Below are positions 1 through 5,997 of a stretch of DNA of 5,997 nucleotides, one piece after another. Both the position numbers and the translations under genes were made by a program. Within the stretch, counting starts at the first letter, position 1; each line of letters opens with the position of its first letter. The notes under the pieces were generated by a model. It was not told the origin of the DNA. It was given only the letters and a program-made list of their open reading frames with translations, and did no database searches. The DNA is from Geodermatophilaceae bacterium (GTDB lineage: Bacteria > Actinomycetota > Actinomycetes > Mycobacteriales > Geodermatophilaceae): contig JACCXW010000381.1 in NCBI GenBank assembly GCA_013696785.1, forward strand, positions 1 through 5,997, read 5' to 3'.

Positions 1-574
1 CGCACCGACCGCGCGTGCCGACGTATCGCGCGATCGCCGCTCGCAGCCCAGGGTGCCCGGACGGTTCGGCGTACGTTCCCGGGCTGTTCGCCCGGAGCCG
101 CAACTCGCTGGTGACCAGCCGGCGCCAGGTGTCGAAGGGGAACAGGCTGGGATCGGGGATGCCGACCCGGAAGTCGAAGCGTGGGACGTCCAGCTGCGCG
201 CTGGTCGGGGTGGGCGCGAACGTCCAGCCGGCCCTGGGGTGCAGCCCGGCGGTGCCTGCTGTTCGTGGCCGGCGTCGGGTGCGCCCTCGTGTGCCGGCAG
301 CTGTCCCGGAGACCGACGTGCCGGTGACCGAGGCGCCGAGGTCCGAGACGAACGTGCCCGCACCGACCCGGCCGGTGAGAAACCCCTCCGCGGTCAGCCG
401 TTCGTACGCCGTCGCGACCGTGTTGCGAGACACCTCGAGGCTCTGCGCCAGCTCGCGCGTGGGCGGGAGCCGGTCGCCCGGTCGCAGCCGGCCGTCACGG
501 ATCCCGTCACGCAGCGCCAGGTAGATCCGCGCGGTGAGGTCGCCCCGCCCGGCCAGGCTCACGTGGAAGTCCAC
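1..574 (-). CDS. MocR/GntR-family transcriptional regulator with aminotransferase-like domain (C-terminal part beyond window)
   Basis: The frame is open from a GTG at 574 to the window edge (191 codons). Residues 13-76 form a GntR winged helix-turn-helix: residues 30-43 hold the LRPGDRLPPTRELA segment, 48-60 the recognition helix VSRNTVATAYERL, and 71-76 the wing GAGTFV. An Arg/Thr-rich linker (about 77-115) leads into the first part of a fold-type I aminotransferase-like domain: FRVGIPDPSLFPFDTWRRL at 135-153, then a Y-A-E-P-S-GHPGLR segment at 168-178. This order defines MocR regulators, which in known members bind PLP or a PLP-amino acid adduct and act as activators or repressors, often of a divergent gene. 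The PLP lysine lies outside the window. GTG is chosen for the strong purine-rich RBS 4 bases upstream. The target is inferred to be the divergent questin oxidase-like/threonine synthase-like operon. PdxR is possible, but no pdxS/pdxT is visible here. Confidence 0.9.
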   Translation of the reverse strand, partial: MDFHVSLAGRGDLTARIYLALRDGIRDGRLRPGDRLPPTRELAQSLEVSRNTVATAYERLTAEGFLTGRVGAGTFVSDLGASVTGTSVSGTAAGTRGRTRRRPRTAGTAGLHPRAGWTFAPTPTSAQLDVPRFDFRVGIPDPSLFPFDTWRRLVTSELRLRANSPGTYAEPSGHPGLRAAIARYVGTRGRC

Positions 575-578
575 GGGA

Positions 579-586
579 CCCCTCCC
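579..586 (-). promoter_or_regulatory. Ribosome binding site of the MocR gene
   Basis: On the minus strand the purine-rich run GGGAGGGG sits 4 bases before the GTG at 574. It decides the start: no other in-frame ATG or GTG nearby has a comparable site, and the GntR domain begins about 12 residues after this GTG. Confidence 0.7.
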
Positions 587-601
587 TCTGAATTGGCCCG
601 G

Positions 602-612
602 GTGGTCACCAC
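602..612. repeat. Small palindrome GTGGT-C-ACCAC, candidate MocR operator half
   Basis: The arms GTGGT (602-606) and ACCAC (608-612) are perfect reverse complements around a single central C. It lies 28-38 bases upstream of the MocR start and directly abuts a minus-strand TTGACC -35-like box (613-618), where a bound protein would hinder transcription of the regulator's own gene. In GC-rich DNA a 5-base-arm palindrome can arise by chance, so the role is a guess. Confidence 0.25.
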
Positions 613-696
613 GGTCAACGCCTGGAACCGCGTGTGTGTGACTGTTCGGATGGTCCCAGAGTCCTACCAGGCGGTGGGGTGAATACTGCCCGCAGC

Positions 697-701
697 GGAG
701 G
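697..701 (+). promoter_or_regulatory. Ribosome binding site of the questin oxidase-like gene
   Basis: GGAGG lies 4 bases before the ATG at 706. This favours 706 over in-frame starts further upstream (for example GTG at 634), whose extra residues show no family similarity and would extend into the likely promoter. Confidence 0.7.
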
Positions 702-705
702 TGGC

Positions 706-1764
706 ATGAACACTCAGCTTCTCGACGAGGCGTACGACCGGCTGCACGCGACCGGCCCGGAGTTCGGCGGGGACGAAGACGGCAACAACGGGCTGACGAA
801 CCATGGCCCGATGGCCGCGGAGGTGCTGGCCCGGCGCGGCTACGAGGACAGCATCCCGTCCTGGGTTGACCGTTACGTTCCCCGCCTGATCGAGCTGCCG
901 TCGGCTACGGACCCGATCCGTAGCGGCGCCTGGCGGGATGCGCTCGGGGACGGCAAGCGGGTCGGCGACTGGACGGCGTACTTCACCCAACAGGTCGTGG
1001 AGCGACCGTGGCTCGACGTTCTCGTCGAGTGGTGGCCGCGGCTGCTGCCGGGAATCGCCGCCGGCGCCACCCACGGCGTGATTCGGGTCGGCCACGCGGT
1101 CCGCACCCTCACCGGCGGGGACATCACGTCGCCGGCGCTGACCGAACTGGCTCACGGCCTCGCGTTCTGGGCCGCCCGCTCCCGGCTGCTACCCGGCATC
1201 ACCGCTCCGTCCGGTTCGGCTACGCCTGAGGAGGCCCTTGCCCGGGTACCGCACCTACCCGAGCAGACCGGCCTGATGGCCAGTCGGCTCGGCCGGCTCG
1301 GGGATGTCACCGGGTGGCCGGCCGCGCAGGCTGCCCTGCGCGCCCCCACGGAAGACGACGACGTCGTGCGGTTGCTGCATGAACTCATCGACGCCGCGAC
1401 CCTGCGCTACCTCACCCACGGCCACGGCAGCCCGGTCCTTCTCGTGCACACCGCCACCGCCCCGAACGCCGTCCTGCACACGCTGCCGAGCTTGCCGCGC
1501 GGGCTGTGGAAGCCGAGCTTCGCCGCGGTCTGGTCGGCCAGCGCCGCGATCATCGCCGCCTACGAGCCGACGTACGCCGTACCGCGAGAAGAGCTGCCGG
1601 CGGCTCCGACCGCTATTGCGGATGTCGTGGCGCGCTCGGTCGAACACGGTGACGAGCACGTCCTCAAGTTCACCGACACCGCAGTGGACGTCTACGAGCG
1701 GACGGGTCACCCGGACGCCCTCCGAGCGGCCGCGCGGATTGCCGACCTGATCGAGGCACGGTGA
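706..1764 (+). CDS. Questin oxidase-family protein (DUF4243-like)
   Basis: The gene encodes 352 residues, a usual length for the bacterial members. Recognisable family blocks are an N-terminal LDEAYDRLHATGPEFG (5-21), the conserved NHGPMAAE (32-39), THGVIRVGHAVR (122-133), the ELAHGLAFWAAR helix (147-158), and HTATAP (248-253), the equivalent of the usual HAVTGP. No signal peptide or clear membrane segment is seen, so it should be cytosolic. Fungal relatives (GedK, AflY) open a ring of anthraquinone-type polyketides by a Baeyer-Villiger-like oxidation without an obvious flavin domain. For bacterial members the substrate is unknown and no polyketide genes are in view. The invariant-looking His residues (33, 123, 130, 248) are candidates for the active site. 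It is first in a plus-strand operon, divergent from a MocR regulator, with the threonine synthase-type gene 10 bases downstream. Family assignment is fairly sure; the reaction is not. Confidence 0.85.
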   Translation: MNTQLLDEAYDRLHATGPEFGGDEDGNNGLTNHGPMAAEVLARRGYEDSIPSWVDRYVPRLIELPSATDPIRSGAWRDALGDGKRVGDWTAYFTQQVVERPWLDVLVEWWPRLLPGIAAGATHGVIRVGHAVRTLTGGDITSPALTELAHGLAFWAARSRLLPGITAPSGSATPEEALARVPHLPEQTGLMASRLGRLGDVTGWPAAQAALRAPTEDDDVVRLLHELIDAATLRYLTHGHGSPVLLVHTATAPNAVLHTLPSLPRGLWKPSFAAVWSASAAIIAAYEPTYAVPREELPAAPTAIADVVARSVEHGDEHVLKFTDTAVDVYERTGHPDALRAAARIADLIEAR

Positions 1765-1774
1765 CCTGAGGTCG

Positions 1775-3013
<1,239 letters not shown>

Positions 3014-3053
3014 CATCACCCGGGATTTACCCACGCAGACAGGAGAAATAGGG
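3014..3053 (+). promoter_or_regulatory. Short intergenic gap with ribosome binding site of the DHFR-family gene
   Basis: AGGAG at 3041-3045, 8 bases before the ATG at 3054, is a good ribosome binding site and fixes that start. The remaining bases show no clear hairpin terminator and no convincing -35/-10 pair, so read-through from the threonine synthase-type gene is the simplest view. Confidence 0.6.
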
Positions 3054-3638
3054 ATGAGCAAGCTCGTGGTCTCGCAGTTCGTGTCGCTCGACGGCGTCAT
3101 GCAGGACCCGGCCGGAAACGAGGAATCAGGCCTCGGCCCTTGGAGCTTCGGCTTCGACCGTGGGGACGACGGCGACAAGTTCAAGCTCGACGAGCTGATG
3201 GGCAGCGACTCGCTCCTGCTGGGCCGGGTTACCTACGAGGGGTTCGCTGAGGCGTGGCCGTCGAGGGACGGCGACTTCGCCGACAAGTTCAACGGCATGC
3301 GCAAGTACGTCGTATCGACCACGCTGGGATCGGCGGACTGGAACAACTCGACGCTGATCAAGGAAAACGTCGCCGACGAGATCGCGCAGCTCAAGCAGCA
3401 AGACGGCGGCGACATCCTCGTCAATGGCAGCCGCACGCTCATCCAGACGCTGATGGAGCACGGTCTGGTCGACGAGTACCGGTTGATGGTCTTCCCGATC
3501 GTCCTGGGCCAGGGCGATCGGCTGTTCTCCGAGGGGAGCACCAGGTCGACGCTGCGCCTCGCCGACTCCAAGCCCGTCGGCTCCGACGGCGTCATCGTGC
3601 TCACCTACGTTCCCGCGCCGGAGGAAAAGGCTTCGTGA
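3054..3638 (+). CDS. Dihydrofolate reductase / RibD C-terminal domain family protein
   Basis: The whole 194-residue protein is one RibD-C/DHFR-like domain. Visible marks are the N-terminal strand and loop SQFVSLDGVMQDP (7-19), DSLLLGRVTYEGFAEAWP (52-69) with the nucleotide-contacting GR-TYE segment, a central strand ending in VVST (86-89), GGDILVNGSRTLIQTL (118-133), and the late LVDEYRLMVFPIVLGQGDRL block (138-157). Relatives use NADPH to reduce pterin- or ribosyl-pyrimidine-like substrates, but this short stand-alone group is mostly uncharacterised, and true folate DHFR (FolA) is a different subfamily. It follows the threonine synthase-type gene by 40 bases and overlaps the next gene by 4 bases, which implies co-translation with TrmO. 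No signal peptide or membrane segment is visible. The family call is firm; substrate and pathway are unknown. Confidence 0.9.
   Translation: MSKLVVSQFVSLDGVMQDPAGNEESGLGPWSFGFDRGDDGDKFKLDELMGSDSLLLGRVTYEGFAEAWPSRDGDFADKFNGMRKYVVSTTLGSADWNNSTLIKENVADEIAQLKQQDGGDILVNGSRTLIQTLMEHGLVDEYRLMVFPIVLGQGDRLFSEGSTRSTLRLADSKPVGSDGVIVLTYVPAPEEKAS
3620..3624 (+). promoter_or_regulatory. Ribosome binding site of the trmO-like gene
   Basis: GGAGG lies inside the end of the DHFR-family gene, 10 bases before the GTG at 3635. With the GTGA stop/start overlap it supports that GTG over upstream in-frame starts, which would read far into the preceding gene in another frame. Confidence 0.65.
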
Positions 3639-4051
3639 GCGACAGCCGCTACGAGCTCCGGCCCATCGGCTGGGTCGAATCCCCGTTGGTGGACCGGGAG
3701 GCCGCCCCGAAGCAGGGCGGTGAAGGGTCGCCGGAGGCGTGGCTCGTCTTCGAGCCCGAGGTCGGCGAGGCACTGCGCGACCTGCAACCGGGGACAGACG
3801 TGCTCGTGCTGACCTGGCTGGACAGGGCGGATCGCGGAGTTCTGCGGGTGCATCCGCGTGACGATCCGGCGAACCCCGAGCACGGTGTGTTCAGCACCCG
3901 GTCTGCTGATCGGCCCAACCCGATCGGGTTGCACCGCGTCGGCATCCTCGCGGTCGAAGGCAGGCGCATCCGCGTGCGTGACCTGGAGGCCCTCGACGGG
4001 ACGCCCGTGTTGGACGTCAAGCCCGTCCTCGACCGCGCTCTGGATCGCTGA
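3635..4051 (+). CDS. trmO: TrmO/TsaA-family tRNA (t6A37) N6-methyltransferase, short form
   Basis: The protein has 138 residues. It begins YELRPIGWVESPL (6-18), the typical first strand of the TsaA/TrmO beta-barrel, then PKQGGEGSPEAWLVF (25-39), LVLTWLDRADRGVLRVHPR (57-75) and the family signature GVFSTRSADRPNPIGLHRV (84-102), which in TrmO forms the S-adenosylmethionine and dimer site. It ends LEALDGTPVLDVKPVL (118-133), also typical. TrmO methylates N6-threonylcarbamoyladenosine at position 37 of a threonine tRNA. E. coli TrmO is about 100 residues longer, with an added C-terminal domain; this protein has only the catalytic barrel, as is common in actinobacteria and archaea. The start is GTG at 3635, overlapping the previous stop as GTGA. 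It ends 7 bases from the convergent alc gene. Short forms have rarely been tested, so a different methyl acceptor remains possible. Confidence 0.88.
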   Translation: MSDSRYELRPIGWVESPLVDREAAPKQGGEGSPEAWLVFEPEVGEALRDLQPGTDVLVLTWLDRADRGVLRVHPRDDPANPEHGVFSTRSADRPNPIGLHRVGILAVEGRRIRVRDLEALDGTPVLDVKPVLDRALDR

Positions 4052-4062
4052 GGACTTCTCAG
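4048..4062. repeat. Inverted repeat spanning the two convergent stop codons
   Basis: CTGAG (4048-4052) and CTCAG (4058-4062) are reverse complements around a 5-base loop, and each arm contains the TGA stop of one of the convergent genes (trmO and alc). The stem is short and there is no T-run on either side, so it is not a convincing terminator by itself. No other terminator is visible between the two genes. Confidence 0.25.
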
Positions 4063-5198
4063 GCGCCGAGCACCAGGGGCCGCAGTTCCGCGGGTACCCC
4101 GGCGAGCGACCCGAACGGTCGCTGACCGGTCAGGTGACGAGCCTCGGCCACAGGCAGGCCGACCGAGCCGACGAGAACCTGCATCGCCGCCGAAGCCGGC
4201 AGCAGGTCGAACCAGCGCAGGCCGAGCGCCGTACGCCCCTCGGTGGTCAGCGTCCCGAAGGCTCGGACCCGGGCCATGCCACCGTCCGGAAAGACGTCCA
4301 TCCGCAACTGCGTCACCGCCGGGCCTGACGGCAGCGGGAACCGGTGCCGGGTGTCACGCAGCAGCGCCGTCCGCGGCAACAGGGTGAGCCATCGCCCGTC
4401 CATCCCCAGGCCGCGGACCTGGGCCGCCCCGGGTGCGTTGCCCACGAAGCAGGACGTGTCCAGCTCGAGCAGCCGGACGACCCCGGACGCCGCCAGCCCG
4501 AAATGCACCCAGTCGTTGCCGTCGTCGCGACGCCGCGCGGTCTCCCAGCCGTCACCCATCGACGTAGCGTGGCCGGGTGAAATCAGGTTCGTGGGCGCCG
4601 AGTAGAAGCGGTTGCTGCAGTCCAGCACCGTGCCGCCGTTCTCCAGCGCGGCGAGGTCCACGACGCCGACGTCGAGCAGTCGCGGATCCGGAACGGGTTG
4701 CCCGTGCACGCGCAACCTGGCGACGCCGCCGTCCGGGTAGATGGTCAGCCTGACGTGGGTCACGCGGATCGAGGACGTCACGAGGTAGGCGTTGGCCTGG
4801 TCGCCGCCGGCCGGCGACCGCGGCACGAGCGTCGTCCAGTCCGGGTCGGCACCGGGATCGACGTACCCCTCGATTCCGGCCCCCTCGACCGAGATCTCGG
4901 GAGGATAGTTACCGGCGAAGAACGACGTGTCGACGACGACGCCACTGACTACGCCGGGCAGCCCGAGCCGCACGATCGCGTGGTCGTACCCCGGTCGACG
5001 ACGGCGCCTGGTCTCCCAACCGTCGTAGATCTGGCCGCGGTGACCGAACGTGTGGGGGCGGAATCCGGGAGCCTGCGGCGTGATCAGGTTCTCCTTCTCG
5101 GCAAACAGCTCGTCGTTGGCTGCTATCACCGAGCCGCCCAACCGACGCGACGCGAGATCGGGCAGGGTCGTGAACTCCGTCATCCCGGTGGCTGTCAT
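4059..5198 (-). CDS. alc: Allantoicase (allantoate amidinohydrolase, urea-releasing)
   Basis: Allantoicase (EC 3.5.3.4) hydrolyses allantoate to ureidoglycolate and urea in cytosolic purine breakdown. The 379-residue protein has the expected two homologous jelly-roll repeats. Repeat 1 (about 14-166) starts DLASRRLGGSVIAANDE and holds FAEKENLI, DGWETRRRR (59-67), VVVDTSFFAGNYP (87-99) and YPDGGVARLRVHG (154-166). Repeat 2 (about 187-315) holds NGGTVLDCSNRFYS, GDGWETARRR (215-224), LELDTSCFVGNAPG (244-257) and FPDGGMARVRAFG (303-315). Both copies keep the WETRR and DTS-F-GN blocks. A tail (about 322-379) goes beyond the second repeat. The start at 5198 is chosen for AAGGAG 6 bases upstream and the ATGA overlap with the upstream gene; an in-frame ATG five codons later (5183) is weaker. 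Reading the frame further upstream only gives an out-of-frame shadow of the preceding gene, not a fusion. Co-transcription with that gene is near certain. Confidence 0.95.
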   Translation of the reverse strand: MTATGMTEFTTLPDLASRRLGGSVIAANDELFAEKENLITPQAPGFRPHTFGHRGQIYDGWETRRRRRPGYDHAIVRLGLPGVVSGVVVDTSFFAGNYPPEISVEGAGIEGYVDPGADPDWTTLVPRSPAGGDQANAYLVTSSIRVTHVRLTIYPDGGVARLRVHGQPVPDPRLLDVGVVDLAALENGGTVLDCSNRFYSAPTNLISPGHATSMGDGWETARRRDDGNDWVHFGLAASGVVRLLELDTSCFVGNAPGAAQVRGLGMDGRWLTLLPRTALLRDTRHRFPLPSGPAVTQLRMDVFPDGGMARVRAFGTLTTEGRTALGLRWFDLLPASAAMQVLVGSVGLPVAEARHLTGQRPFGSLAGVPAELRPLVLGA

Positions 5199-5997
5199 CG
5201 AGGGCTCCTTCGCATCAGCCGGTCCAGCGCGCCACGGTCCCACTCGACGGCGGCGGGATCGAAGGCGCCGCAGTCCAGCCCGCGGACGATCACCGCCGCC
5301 AACGCTTGCGCAGTGGCGGGTTCGTCGAGCACAGCCGTCGCGGACCGCTCGAGATAGTCGTGCAAGCGTCGGGCGGCAGCGGGCAACGCCCCCCGGAAGA
5401 ACGAATACGTCGCCAGGTACCGCGTCGGCAGCTGACCCGGATGCAGGTCCCAACCCTGGTAGAAGCCGCGCTCCAGCGAGCGGCGTACGAGCCGGAGATG
5501 CTCCGTCCAGGCGTCGTGGACTTCGCTCCGATCTCCCACCGGCAGCCGGTTCGTCGAGCCGTCGGACAGGCGTACGCCGGTGCCCGCCGCCGCGATCTGC
5601 ATCACCGACTTCGCATGGTCCGCGGCGGGATGGTCCATGCTCTGGTACGCCGCCGCGATTCCGCACGCCGCGGAGTAGTCGTACGTGCCGTAGTGCAGCC
5701 CCGAGCACCGACCCGCGGCGGCCTGGATCAGCCGGGCGACGGTCGCCGTTCCGTCGGCCCCGAGCACCGACTGCGGCGTCTCGATCTGGATCTCGAAGCG
5801 CAGTCGTGACGACGGCAGATCGTGCGCCGATTCCAGCCGCTCGCAGACGACGACCATTGCGCGAACCTGGTCGATCGCGGTCACCTTGGGCAGGGTGAGG
5901 ATGAAACCGTCGGGCAACGGCCCGCAATCCAGCACCGTGGCGAGGAACAGATCGAGGCTGCGTACGCCGCGGCGCCGGGTTGCCGGCTCGAAGCTCT
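5195..5997 (-). CDS. Aldolase/lyase-like protein of allantoin-catabolism loci (DUF6986 type), N-terminal part missing
   Basis: The frame enters from the right edge already inside the protein (SFEPATRRRGVRSLDLFLAT) and gives 267 codons including the stop, so its start lies outside the window; the GTG at 5935 is internal. Features match the HpcH/HpaI/CitE TIM-barrel aldolase-lyase group: LTLPKV (5891-5908), RFEIQIETPQ (5771-5800) with Glu in the place of the metal-binding IET segment, GLHYGTYDYSAA (5666-5701) with an Asp like the metal-binding one of that group, and GWDLHPGQ (5432-5455), which resembles the IHPxQ motif of CitE and malyl-CoA lyases. I recognise this as the protein commonly found beside allantoicase in actinobacteria (DUF6986). 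Its reaction is not established. A metal-dependent C-C bond enzyme acting near glyoxylate is an inference from fold and neighbour. It overlaps alc by 4 bases (ATGA), so the two are translated together. Confidence 0.85.
   Translation of the reverse strand, partial: SFEPATRRRGVRSLDLFLATVLDCGPLPDGFILTLPKVTAIDQVRAMVVVCERLESAHDLPSSRLRFEIQIETPQSVLGADGTATVARLIQAAAGRCSGLHYGTYDYSAACGIAAAYQSMDHPAADHAKSVMQIAAAGTGVRLSDGSTNRLPVGDRSEVHDAWTEHLRLVRRSLERGFYQGWDLHPGQLPTRYLATYSFFRGALPAAARRLHDYLERSATAVLDEPATAQALAAVIVRGLDCGAFDPAAVEWDRGALDRLMRRSPR
5205..5210 (-). promoter_or_regulatory. Ribosome binding site of alc
   Basis: AAGGAG on the minus strand, 6 bases before the ATG at 5198 and inside the end of the upstream gene, supports the coupled start. 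Confidence 0.7.

Larger units (their letters stand above)
575..705. promoter_or_regulatory. Divergent intergenic region between MocR gene and questin oxidase-like gene
   Basis: This 131-base spacer must hold the promoters of both divergent units. On the minus strand a TTGACC that matches a -35 box lies at 613-618, but no convincing -10 follows at the right spacing. On the plus strand GTGACT (638-643) resembles a -35, again without a good -10. A 5-base-arm palindrome (602-612) overlaps the region just downstream of the minus-strand TTGACC. GGTCA occurs as a direct repeat at 604-608 and 613-617. A (GT)n run lies at 632-640. MocR proteins usually bind repeats in exactly this kind of divergent spacer, so an operator here is likely, but its exact place is inferred. 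Confidence 0.5.

Noticed and set aside
632..640. GT dinucleotide run (GTGTGTGTG)
   Set aside because: Too short to call a functional repeat; noted only as part of the divergent spacer.
638..668. Plus-strand promoter with GTGACT as -35
   Set aside because: No hexamer at 16-19 bases spacing resembles an actinobacterial -10 (TANNNT), so it is not called as a promoter.
53..682. Long open plus-strand frame opposite the MocR gene
   Set aside because: It is exactly antisense to the MocR codons; its translation is Arg/Gly/Pro-rich with no family features, while the minus strand gives a clear GntR domain.
634..705. Upstream-extended start for the questin oxidase-like gene (GTG at 634)
   Set aside because: The added 24 residues lack family similarity and fall in the promoter spacer; ATG at 706 has GGAGG close upstream.
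664..1155. Minus-strand open frames across the questin oxidase-like gene
   Set aside because: They are typical GC-rich antisense shadows; composition and lack of recognisable motifs argue against real genes.
3254..3634. Upstream extension of the trmO-like frame
   Set aside because: It runs through the DHFR-family gene in a different frame with low-complexity Arg-rich sequence; the barrel starts right after the GTG at 3635.
4059..5927. A 622-residue frame that could suggest a fusion of an N-terminal domain to allantoicase
   Set aside because: The first 243 codons are a frame-shifted shadow of the aldolase-like gene; the real alc start at 5198 has its own RBS and overlaps the previous stop.

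Overview
The window is GC-rich DNA with strong G/C preference at third codon positions, GTG starts, and gene families (MocR-type regulator, bacterial questin-oxidase-like protein, allantoicase beside a DUF6986-type aldolase-like protein) that together point to a high-GC Actinomycetota chromosome. A Micromonosporaceae-like or related soil actinomycete is plausible but not proven. It holds seven protein genes, two of them cut by the window ends. I see no RNA gene, insertion sequence, CRISPR array or phage gene, and no non-coding stretch longer than about 130 bases.

Left part (1-574, minus strand): the N-terminal half of a MocR/GntR-type transcription factor, with a winged helix-turn-helix and the start of an aminotransferase-fold domain. 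It is divergent, across 131 bases, from a tightly packed plus-strand unit (706-4051). That unit encodes a questin oxidase-family protein, a PLP-dependent threonine synthase-type enzyme (10 bases downstream), a small dihydrofolate reductase/RibD-C-family protein (40 bases downstream), and a short TrmO/TsaA-family tRNA methyltransferase (4-base overlap). The first two look like one operon that the divergent MocR protein may control. The last two may be co-transcribed with them or may simply follow.

Right part (4059-5997, minus strand, convergent with TrmO across only 7 bases): allantoicase (alc), translationally coupled by an ATGA overlap to an upstream gene that runs off the window. That gene encodes a protein with features of the HpcH/HpaI/CitE aldolase-lyase fold. 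This is part of a purine-ureide catabolism operon: allantoicase splits allantoate into ureidoglycolate and urea, and glyoxylate is the expected later product. The aldolase-like partner is the least understood member.

Most worth a second look: the MocR / questin oxidase-like / threonine synthase-like arrangement with a small palindrome in the divergent spacer; the aldolase-like partner of allantoicase; and an extra C-terminal tail on allantoicase that resembles the start of OHCU decarboxylase.
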